Positions 8,486-19,110 of a stretch of DNA of 64,000 bases are shown in pieces. Both the position numbers and the translations under genes were made by a program. The notes beneath the pieces were generated by a model. It made no database searches. It was not told the DNA's origin and saw only the letters and a program-made list of their open reading frames with translations. The first letter of the stretch is position 1, and each line of letters begins with the position of its first letter. The stretch is taken from contig NZ_NOXS01000024.1 in the NCBI RefSeq assembly GCF_002251735.1, positions 46,600-110,599 of the forward strand. Direction: 5' to 3'. Origin of the DNA: Elstera cyanobacteriorum. Its GTDB lineage: Bacteria; Pseudomonadota; Alphaproteobacteria; Elsterales; Elsteraceae.

Positions 8486-10144
8486 GTGATTTCGGGGGAT
8501 GCTACCGGCGCGCCGCCACGGGCGCCCGGGAAAGGGCGGTATAATTCATTTCGGATCATCGGTGGGGCCTCGTTAGGGGCTTTATTCGAATGGTACGATT
8601 TCTATGTGTACGGTGCCCTGGCGTCGGTGCTGGGGCATGTTTTTTTTCCGCCTATCGACGAAAGTTTCGCCTTTTTCGCCAGTCTGGCCGCCTTCGGCGC
8701 GGGGTTTGCCGTTCGGCCCTTCGGCGCGCTGGTCTTTGGTTGGCTTGGGGATTTTATCGGGCGAAAATATGCGTTTCTGCTGACCATTCTCGTGATGGGC
8801 AGTTCGACCGCGCTGGTCGGACTGTTGCCGACCTATGAACAGATCGGCCTTGCGGCGCCAATTCTACTGATCATCCTGCGGCTCGCCCAAGGCCTCGCCC
8901 TTGGCGGCGAATATGGCGGCGCGGCGATCTTTGTTGCCGAACATGCACCAGCCAACCGGCGCGGGTTGCACACCAGTTGGATTCAGACGACGGCAACCCT
9001 CGGCTTCGGCTTATCGTTGATCGTGGTTTTGATTTGCCGGGCCAGTTTAAGCCCAGCAGAATTTCTGGAATGGGGCTGGCGGCTACCCTTTATCGCCTCC
9101 ATCCTGCTGCTCGGCCTATCGGTCTATATCCGCGTCCGCCTGCACGAATCGCCGCTGTTTACCGAGCTTAAGGCGCGCGGGCAGACGTCGAAACAGCCGA
9201 TCACCGACTCGCTGCTGCGCTGGCGCAACCTGCGCTGGATGTTGCTGGCGCTGTTCGGGGCAACGGCGGGGCAGGCGGTGATTTGGTATGCTGGGCAATT
9301 CTATGTGCTGTTCTTCCTGCAAAGCACGCTGAAGGTGCCGCACGATACCGCAACCCTGTTGGTTGCCGCCGGGCTGCTGTTGGGAACGCCGTTTGTCGTC
9401 CTGTTTGGCTATCTCTCTGATCTGATCGGGCGCAAACCAATCATGATTGCCGGTTGCCTGATTGCTGCCGTTAGTCTCATCCCAGTTTTTAAGGGGCTGA
9501 CACTGGCGACCAATCCCGCCCTTGTGCGCGCCTCCCAGGCGGCGCCGATTAGCGTCAGCGGCAGCGATTGTTCGGCGATGCTGTGGCGAAGCGAGGCGAC
9601 GATTTGCGATCTGGTGCGCGCCCAACTGTCGCGCGGCGGCATCCCCTACGAGTGGGAAACGTCGCCCGGCCAGCCGCTGAGCGTGAAGATTGCGGGGCAG
9701 GGCATTCCGGTCGATGAAACCCTATTGGGGCTGACGATGGCCTTGCGCACGGCGGGCTACCCGGAGCGGGCCGACCCGGCGCAAATCAACTTCCCCCTCG
9801 CCATCGGATTGCTGACCGTGCTGATGACCTTCGTCGCGATGGTCTATGGGCCGATTGCCGCCTTTCTGGTCGAACTGTTTCCCACGCGGGTCCGCTTTAC
9901 CTCGCTGTCGCTGCCCTATCACCTCGGTAACGGTTGGTTCGGCGGTATGTTGCCGGTGATTGCCTTCGGCATGGTGCTGGAAACCGGAAATATCTATGCG
10001 GGGCTTTGGTACCCGATCATCGTGGCCGCCGCGTCGGCGATCATCGGTTTCTTTTTCCTCAATGAAACCTATAACCGCAATCTGATGCGCGTGACCCATC
10101 CGGTCGGGAATGCGCTGTCCCCCGCCTCCTCGTCCGACACGTGA
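8486..10144 (+). CDS. MFS transporter, metabolite:H+ symporter (MHS) type
   Basis: A 552-residue, 12-helix permease of the MHS family: SLGALFEWYDFYVYG at the first helix, RPFGALVFGWLGDFIGRKYAFL between helices 2 and 3, and RLAQGLALGGEYGGAAIFVAEHAP at helix 4. Such carriers import organic acids, proline/betaine or similar metabolites with protons. Between the tenth-helix region and the last helices is an extra-membrane insert of roughly 90-100 residues with two cysteines (SDCSAML and TICDLV) that could form a disulfide. A second gene of the same design lies at 60277-61884. Translation starts at a GTG at 8486 after GGGGAGAA. Substrate cannot be assigned. Confidence 0.88.
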   Translation: MISGDATGAPPRAPGKGRYNSFRIIGGASLGALFEWYDFYVYGALASVLGHVFFPPIDESFAFFASLAAFGAGFAVRPFGALVFGWLGDFIGRKYAFLLTILVMGSSTALVGLLPTYEQIGLAAPILLIILRLAQGLALGGEYGGAAIFVAEHAPANRRGLHTSWIQTTATLGFGLSLIVVLICRASLSPAEFLEWGWRLPFIASILLLGLSVYIRVRLHESPLFTELKARGQTSKQPITDSLLRWRNLRWMLLALFGATAGQAVIWYAGQFYVLFFLQSTLKVPHDTATLLVAAGLLLGTPFVVLFGYLSDLIGRKPIMIAGCLIAAVSLIPVFKGLTLATNPALVRASQAAPISVSGSDCSAMLWRSEATICDLVRAQLSRGGIPYEWETSPGQPLSVKIAGQGIPVDETLLGLTMALRTAGYPERADPAQINFPLAIGLLTVLMTFVAMVYGPIAAFLVELFPTRVRFTSLSLPYHLGNGWFGGMLPVIAFGMVLETGNIYAGLWYPIIVAAASAIIGFFFLNETYNRNLMRVTHPVGNALSPASSSDT

Positions 10145-10219
10145 TCGCGATTGTTTCCGCCCGCCCGCTGTGGCACAAGGCGGAGCGATTTTTTTCGATT
10201 TTAGGGGGAGGGGGGCAGG

Positions 10220-11899
10220 ATGGCCGCTTATCAATATATCTATGTGATGAAGGGGCTGTCGAAAGTCTATCCGGGCGGTAAGAAGACGCTGGATAACATT
10301 TGGCTGAGCTTTCTGCCCGGCGCCAAAATCGGCGTTATCGGCCCGAACGGCGCCGGTAAATCGACCCTGATGAAGATTATGGCGGGCCTCGATAAGGAAT
10401 TCGGCGGCGAGGCCTGGGCGGCGGAAGGCGCCAAGGTGGGCTATTTGTCTCAGGAACCGCATCTCGATCCGGCGAAGGACGTGATGGGCAATGTCATGGA
10501 CGGGCTGAAGGAAACCAAGGCGCTGCTCGACCGGTTTGACGCCGTTTCCGCCCGCTTCGCCGAAGAACTGTCCGACGACGAGATGAATGCGCTGATCGCC
10601 GAACAGGCGGAGTTGCAGGAACAGATCGACGCGATTGACGGTTGGGATCTCGACCGGACCATCGAAATCGCGATGGATGCGCTGCGCTGCCCGCCGGGCG
10701 ATGCCGATGTAACCAAACTCTCCGGGGGGGAACGCCGCCGGGTCGCGCTCTGCCGTCTGCTGCTGGAAAAGCCGGACATGCTGCTGCTCGACGAACCGAC
10801 CAACCATCTCGACGCCGAATCGGTCGCGTGGCTCGAACGCTTCCTCCATGATTATAAGGGCACCGTCGTGGCGGTAACCCATGATCGCTACTTCCTCGAT
10901 GAAGTCGCGGAATGGATCCTGGAAGTGGATCGTGGCCAGGGCTATCCCTTCCACGGCAATTACACCGGCTGGCTGGCCGACAAGCAAAAGCGGCTGGAGC
11001 AGGAAGGTAAGCAGGAAGCCGCCCGCCAGAAGACCCTGGAACGGGAACTGGAATGGGTGTCGCAAAGCCCGAAGGCCCGCCAAGCCAAGTCTAAGGCGCG
11101 TCTGGCGGCCTATGACGATCTCGTCAATCAGTCGAAGGAAAAGGCGCCAGAAACCGCCCAGATCGTGCTGCCGCCCGGCCCGCGCCTGGGGAATGTCGTG
11201 ATTGAAGCCGAACACCTGAAGAAAGGTTTCGGCGACCGGCTGCTGATCGACGATGTGTCCTTCCGCTTGCCCCCCGGCGGCATCGTCGGCGTCATCGGCC
11301 CGAACGGCGCCGGGAAGACGACGCTGTTCCGCATGATCACCGGGCAGGAACAGCCAGACGGCGGGACTTTCCGCGTCGGTGATACGGTGGCGCTCGGCTA
11401 TGTTGATCAGTCGCGCGACGCGCTCGATGCCAATAAGACCGTTTGGGAAGAAATTTCCGGCGGGCAGGATGAAATCGACCTGGGGCGCCGCAAGATGCCC
11501 TCGCGCGCCTATTGCGCCCTGTTTAACTTCCGGGGCGCGGATCAGCAGAAGAAGGTTGGCATGCTGTCGGGCGGGGAGCGCAACCGCGTCCATCTCGCCA
11601 AGATGCTGAAGACCGGCGCGAATGTGCTGCTGCTCGACGAACCGACCAACGATCTCGACGTCGATACGCTGCGCGCGCTGGAAGAAGCCCTGCTGGATTA
11701 TGCCGGGTGCGCCGTGGTCATCACCCATGATCGCTGGTTCCTCGACCGGATCGCCACCCATATCCTGGCGTTCGAAGGCGACAGCCAAGTGGTGTGGTTC
11801 GAAGGGAACTACCAGGATTACGAAGCGGATCGCAAGCGCCGCTTGGGGGCGGATGCCGATCAGCCGCACCGCATCAAATACAAGCCGCTGGCGCGGTAA
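10220..11899 (+). CDS. ettA: Energy-dependent translational throttle protein EttA (ABC-F)
   Basis: A 559-residue ABC-F ATPase with two nucleotide-binding domains: Walker [10 protein letters not shown] (about residues 40-48) and GPNGAGKTT (about 357-365), signatures [19 protein letters not shown] and [15 protein letters not shown], each followed by LLLDEPTN. No membrane segments are present. It begins [21 protein letters not shown], the typical EttA N-terminus. EttA binds the ribosomal E site and gates the first peptide bond according to the ATP/ADP ratio. It is preceded by AGGGGGAGGGGGG, and closed by a strong terminator at 11903-11939, so it is likely monocistronic. Confidence 0.96.
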   Translation: MAAYQYIYVMKGLSKVYPGGKKTLDNIWLSFLPGAKIGVIGPNGAGKSTLMKIMAGLDKEFGGEAWAAEGAKVGYLSQEPHLDPAKDVMGNVMDGLKETKALLDRFDAVSARFAEELSDDEMNALIAEQAELQEQIDAIDGWDLDRTIEIAMDALRCPPGDADVTKLSGGERRRVALCRLLLEKPDMLLLDEPTNHLDAESVAWLERFLHDYKGTVVAVTHDRYFLDEVAEWILEVDRGQGYPFHGNYTGWLADKQKRLEQEGKQEAARQKTLERELEWVSQSPKARQAKSKARLAAYDDLVNQSKEKAPETAQIVLPPGPRLGNVVIEAEHLKKGFGDRLLIDDVSFRLPPGGIVGVIGPNGAGKTTLFRMITGQEQPDGGTFRVGDTVALGYVDQSRDALDANKTVWEEISGGQDEIDLGRRKMPSRAYCALFNFRGADQQKKVGMLSGGERNRVHLAKMLKTGANVLLLDEPTNDLDVDTLRALEEALLDYAGCAVVITHDRWFLDRIATHILAFEGDSQVVWFEGNYQDYEADRKRRLGADADQPHRIKYKPLAR

Positions 11900-11902
11900 A
11901 GC

Positions 11903-11939
11903 AAAAGGGCGGAAGCTGGTGCTTCCGCCCTTTTTTATT
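11903..11939 (+). terminator. Intrinsic terminator of ettA, bidirectional with the MCP gene
   Basis: A 14-bp stem (11903-11916 with 11921-11934), loop TGGT, followed by a T-rich tract. The upstream A-run gives Ts on the minus strand, so it can also stop the convergent chemoreceptor transcript. Confidence 0.9.
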
Positions 11940-11955
11940 GTGCGATGGCTTGGGT

Positions 11956-14190
11956 CTAAGCCCGGATTTGCGTTAAGAAACGCTGCACTTCTTCCGACAG
12001 CATATCGGTATTCTGCGCCATCACATGGGTGGCCTGCTGAACGATACCTGCCGATTTCCCGGCCAGAACGGCGGCTTCCGTCACCGTCGTGATGCGCTCC
12101 AGCGCCTCGCCGGTGCTGGTCGCGGCTTCCGAGACGTTGCGGGCGATTTCCTGGGTGGCGGCGCCCTGCTGCTCGACGGCCGTGGCAACGACCGAGGAGA
12201 TTTCGTCGAGCTGCTGAATGGTCAGCACGATCTGGCGAATAGCGCCGACCACATCGTTGGTGGTGCTTTGGACCTGCGAAATCTGGCGCTGGATTTCGTC
12301 GGTCGCTTTTGCCGTTTGCCCGGCGAGGGTTTTGACTTCGGAGGCGACGACCGCAAACCCCTTGCCTGCATCGCCCGCCCGCGCGGCTTCGATGGTGGCA
12401 TTGAGGGCCAATAGGTTCGTCTGCCCGGCGATATCATTGATCAGGCGCACCACTTCATCGATGCGGCTGGTGGCATTATTCAGGTTTTCGACGATGCCAT
12501 TGGTCCGCTCGGCATCCTGCACGGCAACTCGCGTAACTTCCGACGAGCGGTTAACCTGGCGGGAGATTTCGCGGATCGACGCCAGCAGCTCTTCCGCCGC
12601 CGAGGCAACGGTTTGCACATTATGGGTGGCGTGCTGCGACAGGGTGGCGGCTTCCCCGGCTTCGCGCTGGGTTTCGTCGGCCGTCTGCGACACGCTATCG
12701 GCGGTGCCGCGCAGGGCATGGACTGACCCGGCCACCTGATCGACGACGGTTTTCACCGTATCCTCGAAGGTATCGGCCAGTTCCAAGCGCGCCCGGCGGC
12801 GTTCCTGGGCGGCGCGGGCGCTTTCTTCCGCTGCGTGCCGCTCGGCTTCCTTCACTGCCAGGGCATTGGCGCGGAAGACTTCCATCGCCGCAGCCATCGC
12901 GCCGATTTCGTCGGTGCCGCTTTTCGGCGTGGCCACGGTCAGATCGCCATCGGCCAGCCGTCGCATTGCCCCCGACAGGCGGGTGAGTCGCCCGACGATG
13001 GAGCGCAGGACCACCAACCAGCCGATCAGCAGGGCGGCGATCAGTGCAGCCCCGCCGAGCACGATCAGCACGGTCTGGGCGCGCAGACTGTCGGAATTTG
13101 CGGTTTCGGTCTTCACCTTCACTTGGGCTTGCACTTCCTCGACCAACCGGCTTACCGCCGACTGCAGGGCGCGGGCGTAGGAGGCGGTTTCCCCGAGCGC
13201 CACTTCGGCATCGGTGCGGGCGCGCAACTCGTCCTGACGGCGGGTGAGGATCGTCGTGGCGGTGGCCTGGCCTTGCGGCGGCGCCCCAAAGACCAACATA
13301 TCTTCGATGGCTTGGGAGGCCGCAGTGCCCAATTGCCCTAAGGTCGCATCGCCGCGCAAACGCATCGCAAGGCCGCGCAGTTCGGCTGCCAGCGGGTCGG
13401 TGCGCAGTTTGATCAGCGACAGGCGCCCGCCATCGGGCGTATTGGCGGCTTCCGCCATGTAGCCGACGAAGAGATTGGCGTTGGACACGGCAGTCAAATA
13501 GCGCCGGAAGCCCCCGAAACTGTAATTCTCGATGGTTTCGAGCTGACTATTGATGTCTTTTTGTGCCTCGGTCAGCTTTGCCTTCAGTTCCCGCTCAGGG
13601 GCTTGATTGAGGTCATCCAGCCGCTGCGAGATTTCGGCCATGCCGATGCTCATCTGGCGGGTGGTAAAGCCAATCGGGGCGGTCAGCAGGTCCAGCAGTT
13701 TGCTGTGCTTGCTGCGCAACTCATTCATCTGCTGGGTTTGCGTGTCTGACAGCTCTAGGCGCTTGGTGGTCAGATCGTTTTGCAACTCGATCAACTCGCG
13801 CAGCCGGTCGGTGTAAAGCTCGACGGCTTGCAGGGTTTCGGCTTGGTTCGAGAGGGTCTTGAGCTGGCCGAGCGCGCCTTTGAGCTTGCCGTAAGCCGCT
13901 TCGTAATTGGTGAAGGCGTTTTCCTGATCGCCTTGGCTGCGCGCATTACCGATCAGCCCGGCGGCGGCGACCAGCGAGGCGGCGGATTCGGACAGTTCGC
14001 CCGCGTAGGTGACTGCCGGAACCTGGGTTTCCGACAAATTTCGGAAAGTATCCGTAAAATCCTGGACGAATAGAACCCCGACCACTGCCGACCCGAGGGT
14101 TGTGGCAACAATAATACCCATTGCTGCCATTAATTTTCCGGCAAGGCCGCGGCCGCGAATAGCATCCGACGTGGCGCAAATTTTCTTCAT
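11956..14190 (-). CDS. Methyl-accepting chemotaxis protein (transmembrane)
   Basis: A 744-residue chemoreceptor: membrane segment at about 17-43, a long helical periplasmic sensor of about 330 residues (glutamate/leucine-rich, consistent with a helical bimodular or four-helix-bundle type), second membrane segment at about 373-396, HAMP to about 450, then a coiled-coil signalling domain. The kinase/CheW-binding tip reads [20 protein letters not shown] then [20 protein letters not shown]. The start at 14190 is chosen over an in-frame Met at 14247 because GGGAGGAACC lies immediately upstream of it. No chemotaxis signalling genes are adjacent, so it is an orphan receptor. Ligand unknown. Confidence 0.94.
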   Translation of the reverse strand: MKKICATSDAIRGRGLAGKLMAAMGIIVATTLGSAVVGVLFVQDFTDTFRNLSETQVPAVTYAGELSESAASLVAAAGLIGNARSQGDQENAFTNYEAAYGKLKGALGQLKTLSNQAETLQAVELYTDRLRELIELQNDLTTKRLELSDTQTQQMNELRSKHSKLLDLLTAPIGFTTRQMSIGMAEISQRLDDLNQAPERELKAKLTEAQKDINSQLETIENYSFGGFRRYLTAVSNANLFVGYMAEAANTPDGGRLSLIKLRTDPLAAELRGLAMRLRGDATLGQLGTAASQAIEDMLVFGAPPQGQATATTILTRRQDELRARTDAEVALGETASYARALQSAVSRLVEEVQAQVKVKTETANSDSLRAQTVLIVLGGAALIAALLIGWLVVLRSIVGRLTRLSGAMRRLADGDLTVATPKSGTDEIGAMAAAMEVFRANALAVKEAERHAAEESARAAQERRRARLELADTFEDTVKTVVDQVAGSVHALRGTADSVSQTADETQREAGEAATLSQHATHNVQTVASAAEELLASIREISRQVNRSSEVTRVAVQDAERTNGIVENLNNATSRIDEVVRLINDIAGQTNLLALNATIEAARAGDAGKGFAVVASEVKTLAGQTAKATDEIQRQISQVQSTTNDVVGAIRQIVLTIQQLDEISSVVATAVEQQGAATQEIARNVSEAATSTGEALERITTVTEAAVLAGKSAGIVQQATHVMAQNTDMLSEEVQRFLTQIRA

Positions 14191-14388
14191 GGTTCCTCCC
14201 AACCCAGCGAGTGGCGGGGGTTCGGCCCCTGCTCCTTTAGTGGTCATAGTGTCGCAGTATGGGGCAGGTCTGCCGGGAAATCGAGAGGGAACTGTGACGA
14301 TTTTGGGACGAGTTGACGTCTTCTGCGGGGGGCAGCCCTGTCCCGCCCGGGGGTTCGCCCCGAAAAATAGGACAAGGCTGCTTTATTT

Positions 14389-17300
14389 TTAGGCGTTCGG
14401 GGTTTCTGATACCGGAGTGGCCTCCGGCTCATGGTGGCCTTGGGCCGCCTGGCGGCGCTTTTTGGCGCGGTCAGAGAAGCCTTGGCAGACGACATAGAAG
14501 ACCGGCGTGAAGATCAGCCCGAACAACGTCACCCCCAGCATGCCGGAGAAGACGGCGGTACCGAGCGACTGGCGCATTTCCGCCCCGGCGCCCTGGGCCA
14601 GTACCAGCGGCACGACGCCGAGGATGAAGGCCAGCGAGGTCATGACGATGGGGCGCAGGCGGGTGCGGGCGGCGGCGACGGCGGCTTCAAAGCGGCTCAT
14701 CCCCTCCTCATGGGCCTGTTTGGCGAACTCGATGATCAGAATGGCGTTCTTCGCGGCAAGGCCGACCAGCACGACAAGGCCGATATCGACGAGGATATTG
14801 CGGTCGAGGTTCTGGGTGCCGACGCCGATCATCGCCGCTAGGATACACATGGGCACGATCAGCACGACGGCGAGCGGCAGCAGCCAGCTTTCATAAAGGG
14901 CCGCTAGTAGCAGGAAGACGAAGACGACCGCCAGCACGAAGGCGTAAATCGCGGTATTGCCCGCCAGCTTTTCTTGCAGGGCGATTTCGGTCCATTCGAA
15001 GCCGAAGCCCGGCGGTAGCTTTTCGGCGGCCAGGGCCTCCATCGTCTTGATCGCCTCGCCGCTCGAATAACCGCGGGCCAAGGACACTTGCAGTTCGGCA
15101 GCGGGATAGAGGTTGTAGCGCGGCACACGATAGGCGCTGGTCACATCGCTAAAGGTGGCGACGGAGCCGATGGGCACCATCTGGCCATCCTGATTGCGGG
15201 TTTTCAGATTGGCGATATCGCGCGTCGTCAGGCGGTAGGGATTATCGGCCTGTGCCGTCACGCGGAAGGTGCGGCCGAGGATGTTGAAGTCGTTGACAAA
15301 GGCCGACCCCATGTAAACCGATAGGGTTTCGAAGACGCGGGTGATCGGCACGCCCAGGGTTTCCGCCTTCACCCGGTCGATATCCGCGTAGATCTGCGGC
15401 GTGCGCGTGTTGAAGAAGGTGAAGGCCGAGGTGAAGTTGGGGTTCTGACCCAGAGGCCCGGCCATCGCCCAGGTGGCGCCTTCCAGCGCGGGCAGGCCGC
15501 GCCCGGCGCGATCCTGCACATAGCCCTTCAGCCCGCCGCCGGTGCCGATACCGGGAACCGAGGGCGGTTCCACGACAAGCGCAAAGGCATCGGAGAGTTG
15601 GAAGAGTTGCTTGCGCAGATCGCCGACGATGCTTTGGGTGGTCACCCCCAGCTTCGCCCGCTCCTTAAAGTCTTTCAGGCCGATGAAGACCACGCCATTG
15701 TTCGGGGCGATGGTGAAGGTTGACCCATCGAGACCGGCGAAGGCGATGGCGTTCTGCACACCGGGATGGGCGCGGATAATGTCGGACGCGCGGCGGATCA
15801 CACTATCCGTCCGCTCCAGCGTCGCCCCTGGCGGCAGTTGCACGACGCCGATCAGATAACCGCGATCAAGCTGCGGGATCAGCCCGGTCGGGGTCGCCTG
15901 GAGCCGTTCATAGGTCAGCCCAAGCAGCGCCACATAGATCGGCAGCACGATCAGGCTGAGGCGGACGAGGCGGCGGGTTAGCCCGGCATAGCCCCTGCCG
16001 AGCCCTTCAAAGGCCGCATCGAACTTGGCGAAGAACCAAGTAATCGGCGACCCCAAGATTTGCAGCCAGCGCGGCCCATGCGGTTCCTCGCTATGCGGCT
16101 TCAGCAGGATGGCGGCGAGGGCAGGGGAGAGGGTGAGCGAGACAAAGGCCGAAATCAGCGTCGCCCCGGCAATCGTCACGGCGAACTGCCGATAGAACGA
16201 CCCTTGCAGCCCGGAAATGAAGGCCGTGGGGATGAAGACGGCGCAGAGCACGAGGGCGATGGCGATCAGGGCGTTGCCCACTTCGTCCATCGTCTTATGG
16301 GCGGCGGCTTTCGGCGTTAACCCCTGGCGCAGGTATCGTTCGACGTTTTCCACGACGACGATGGCATCATCGACGACGATCCCGATAGCGAGCACGAGGC
16401 CGAACAGCGACAAGGTATTAAAGGAAATCCCCACGGCCCCCATGATCAGGAAGGCGCCGACCAAAGAGACGGGAATGGCGATGATCGGGATGATCGCCGC
16501 GCGCCATTTCTGGAGGAATAGAATGACGACGACGACGACCAGTACCACGGCTTCCAGCAGGGTCTTGATCACTTCATCGACCGATTCGGCGATGAAATTG
16601 GTCGGGTTATAGACCACCGAATAATCCAACCCGGCGGGGAAGTCTTTTTTCAGCCGCTCCATTTCCCGCAAGATCGTATCGGACGTTGCGAGCGCGTTGG
16701 AGCCAGGGCGCTGGAAAATCCCCAGCGCAGTGGCGGGCTTATTATTCAGCAGGGAGTTGAGCGTATAATCCTGCGACCCGAGTTCGACCCGGGCAATGTC
16801 GCGCAGGCGGATATACGAGCCATCCCCATCGGCGCGGATGACGATGGCACCGAACTCGCTAATATCGGACAGGCGGCCCTGGGTGCGCACGGTAAACTGG
16901 AAGGCGGCTTCGGCTTTGGCGGGCGGCTGATTGATTGCGCCCGCCGCGACCTGCACGTTGGCGGCGCGGATGGCGGCGACTACCTCGCCGGCGGTCAGAT
17001 TGCGGGCGGCGATTTTGGCCGGATCAAGCCAGACGCGCATGGCGTAGTCGCGCGCGCCGAACACCGTGACATTGCCGACGCCATCGACGCGGGCCAGCAC
17101 GTCCTTCACATAAAGCGTCGCATAGTTGGAAATATACTGCTGATCGCGGCTATCGTCCGGCGACAGCATATGCACGACCATCATCAGGTCGGGCGAGGCT
17201 TTCAGCACATTAACGCCGAGGCGGCGCACTTCTTCCGGCAGGCGCGGTTCGGCAATCGACACGCGGTTCTGCACCAGCACCTGCGCTTGATCGATGTTGG

Positions 17301-17598
17301 TGCCGGGCTTGAAGACGACGTTGATCGAAATGCGCCCGTCGCCGGTCGATTGCGAGCTGATGTACAGCATGCCATCGACGCCGTTCACTTCCTGCTCGAT
17401 TGGCGTTGCCACCGTATCGGCCACCACCTGCGCATCGGCGCCCGGATAGGTCGCGGTGATATTCACCGTCGGCGGCGCGATTTCAGGATATTCGGCGACC
17501 GGCAGCCGCGTTTGCGCAATGGCGCCCGCGATGGTGAGAATGATCGACAGCACCGTCGCGAAAATCGGGTGGTCGATGAAGAAATGCGTAAAGCGCAT
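14389..17598 (-). CDS. RND efflux pump inner-membrane permease (HAE1/AcrB type)
   Basis: A 1069-residue resistance-nodulation-division transporter with the usual twelve helices and two large periplasmic loops. It starts MRFTHFFIDHPIFATVLSI. The proton-relay aspartates are the adjacent pair in GIVVDDAIVVVENVERYL, and GGLKGYVQDRAG and GSAFVNDFNILGRTFRV match porter-domain strings of AcrB/MexB relatives. It exports hydrophobic drugs or metabolites from the periplasm and inner leaflet by proton antiport. The adaptor gene lies 55 bases upstream on the same strand; no outer-membrane TolC-type gene or local TetR regulator is present, so the channel must be encoded elsewhere. Confidence 0.95.
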   Translation of the reverse strand: MRFTHFFIDHPIFATVLSIILTIAGAIAQTRLPVAEYPEIAPPTVNITATYPGADAQVVADTVATPIEQEVNGVDGMLYISSQSTGDGRISINVVFKPGTNIDQAQVLVQNRVSIAEPRLPEEVRRLGVNVLKASPDLMMVVHMLSPDDSRDQQYISNYATLYVKDVLARVDGVGNVTVFGARDYAMRVWLDPAKIAARNLTAGEVVAAIRAANVQVAAGAINQPPAKAEAAFQFTVRTQGRLSDISEFGAIVIRADGDGSYIRLRDIARVELGSQDYTLNSLLNNKPATALGIFQRPGSNALATSDTILREMERLKKDFPAGLDYSVVYNPTNFIAESVDEVIKTLLEAVVLVVVVVILFLQKWRAAIIPIIAIPVSLVGAFLIMGAVGISFNTLSLFGLVLAIGIVVDDAIVVVENVERYLRQGLTPKAAAHKTMDEVGNALIAIALVLCAVFIPTAFISGLQGSFYRQFAVTIAGATLISAFVSLTLSPALAAILLKPHSEEPHGPRWLQILGSPITWFFAKFDAAFEGLGRGYAGLTRRLVRLSLIVLPIYVALLGLTYERLQATPTGLIPQLDRGYLIGVVQLPPGATLERTDSVIRRASDIIRAHPGVQNAIAFAGLDGSTFTIAPNNGVVFIGLKDFKERAKLGVTTQSIVGDLRKQLFQLSDAFALVVEPPSVPGIGTGGGLKGYVQDRAGRGLPALEGATWAMAGPLGQNPNFTSAFTFFNTRTPQIYADIDRVKAETLGVPITRVFETLSVYMGSAFVNDFNILGRTFRVTAQADNPYRLTTRDIANLKTRNQDGQMVPIGSVATFSDVTSAYRVPRYNLYPAAELQVSLARGYSSGEAIKTMEALAAEKLPPGFGFEWTEIALQEKLAGNTAIYAFVLAVVFVFLLLAALYESWLLPLAVVLIVPMCILAAMIGVGTQNLDRNILVDIGLVVLVGLAAKNAILIIEFAKQAHEEGMSRFEAAVAAARTRLRPIVMTSLAFILGVVPLVLAQGAGAEMRQSLGTAVFSGMLGVTLFGLIFTPVFYVVCQGFSDRAKKRRQAAQGHHEPEATPVSETPNA

Positions 17599-17653
17599 TG
17601 CCGGATCCTATAGGGGAACTTTGAAACGCGACGGTAAAAGCACGCGAAAAGGC

Positions 17654-18829
17654 TTAGCGCATGCCCGGTTTGATTTCGCCGGGCATCGGCGTAACGGTGC
17701 CGCCGGGGCGGACGAAGGGATTGGCGTTGCCGCCGATGATGATTTTCTCATCGCCCTTCAGCCCGTCGCGGATAACGCGCAGGCCATTATCGATGCCGCC
17801 AAGGGTGACGACCTTCGGCACGACCTTATTGTCGGGGCCAACGGTCAGCAGCACTTTGCGCGCCTGATCAGAGACGATGGCCGAATCGGGCACCAGCAGC
17901 CCGTCATATTCACCGCCCCACAGGCGCAGACGCCCGAAGCTGCCCGGCGTTAAGAACTGATCGCCGTTTTCGAACACGGCGCGGCCCCGGATCGTGCCCG
18001 ACCGGCCGTTGAGTTCGTTATCGATGAAGTCGAGGCCGCCCTGGCGCTTCCATTCGGTTTCGTCGCCCAGGCGCACCTGCACGGTGATGCTGCCGTTGCT
18101 ATCGCGGTTCGACGGGCGCTGGCCGGATTTGGCGAGGCGCGCGTAGCGGATGTAATCGGCTTCCGACGCATCGAAGCTGAAGTTGATGGGGTCGGTCCGC
18201 ACAATCGTGGTCAGCAGCGTCGCGCTTTGGCCGCTGGCGACGAGATTGCCGATATCGACGCGCTTATCGGAAATTCGGCCCGCGATAGGGGCGCGCACCT
18301 GCGTCCATTCCAGGTTCAGGGCGGCATTTTTCACGGCAGCCTCGGCGGCGGCCTGCTGAGCGCGGGCGACCGACAGGGCGGCTTGGCGCTGATCGAGGTC
18401 GCGGCCCGTGATCGTCTGATTCTTAATCAGGCCCTGGGCGCGCTCAAGGTCGGTTTCGTTCAGCCGCACCTGCGCGCGGGTGCGGGCCACGTCGGCGCGG
18501 GCCGATTCCAGCGCGATTTCATAGGGGCGCGGGTCGATGGTGAACAGAAGGTCGCCCTTCTTCACAATCTGCCCGTCGCGGAAATGCACTTGCTCGATAT
18601 AGCCCGACACGCGCGGGCGCAGGTCCACGCGCTCCACCGCTTCGAACCGGCCGGTATATTCGTCCCACTGGGTTATCTTTTGCGCCAGCGGCGGCGCGAC
18701 GGTGACCGGCGGCGCCGGTGGTGCGCCTTGGGCCAGGGCCGCGTGCGGTGCCGCTGTAGCGCTTGCCAGCAGCATCAGCGCCGTGCAGGCGGTGCGGAAA
18801 CGGAAACCATTCAGCGAAAAACGGGGCAT
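17654..18829 (-). CDS. RND efflux periplasmic adaptor subunit (AcrA/MexE type)
   Basis: A 391-residue membrane-fusion protein. The start at 18829 gives MPRFSLNGFRFRTACTALML, a signal peptide ending around ALAQ; the longer reading to 18946 has no extra domain and is rejected. The lipoyl/barrel-sandwich halves are VDLRPRVSGYIEQVHFRDGQIVKKGDLLF and LEWTQVRAPIAGRISDKRVDIGNLV (partly quoted), flanking an alpha-helical hairpin, followed by a beta-barrel and membrane-proximal domain. It couples the adjacent RND permease to an outer-membrane channel. First gene of a two-gene minus-strand operon; the promoter is in the 281-base gap shared with serC. Confidence 0.93.
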   Translation of the reverse strand: MPRFSLNGFRFRTACTALMLLASATAAPHAALAQGAPPAPPVTVAPPLAQKITQWDEYTGRFEAVERVDLRPRVSGYIEQVHFRDGQIVKKGDLLFTIDPRPYEIALESARADVARTRAQVRLNETDLERAQGLIKNQTITGRDLDQRQAALSVARAQQAAAEAAVKNAALNLEWTQVRAPIAGRISDKRVDIGNLVASGQSATLLTTIVRTDPINFSFDASEADYIRYARLAKSGQRPSNRDSNGSITVQVRLGDETEWKRQGGLDFIDNELNGRSGTIRGRAVFENGDQFLTPGSFGRLRLWGGEYDGLLVPDSAIVSDQARKVLLTVGPDNKVVPKVVTLGGIDNGLRVIRDGLKGDEKIIIGGNANPFVRPGGTVTPMPGEIKPGMR

Positions 18830-19110
18830 CACACTACCTATGAAGGGCAACGATGGCGGCTGGCGGTACAAAAGGGGACCGTAATTCGGTTGGATAACGC
18901 CGTCAACCCACCCCGGAGAAAATTTCCGGGGGCGGATGATTTGCACTGCAATGTAGCGCGATTTCGCGGGCGCGGTAGAAAAATTTGCGTTTCCGCGCGT
19001 TTTTGACGGCGCAAGACGATTTGACGGAAGCCTGAAAAATCGCTTAGCGTTTGTCCCGGCGCGAAGCAGCCGGTCGGAGAGCGCGCCGCCGACCTTCGGA
19101 GAATACCAAA
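18830..19110. other. Divergent intergenic region (RND adaptor / serC)
   Basis: No gene recognised. It must hold both divergent promoters. GGTCGGAG...TTCGGAG lies near the serC end; no convincing operator palindrome or riboswitch was seen. Confidence 0.5.

Noticed and set aside
9722..11869. Long minus-strand open frame (about 715 codons) opposite ettA and the end of the MFS gene
   Set aside because: Antisense to two well-recognised genes; its residues are Arg/Gly/His-rich with no family resemblance, a codon-bias shadow.
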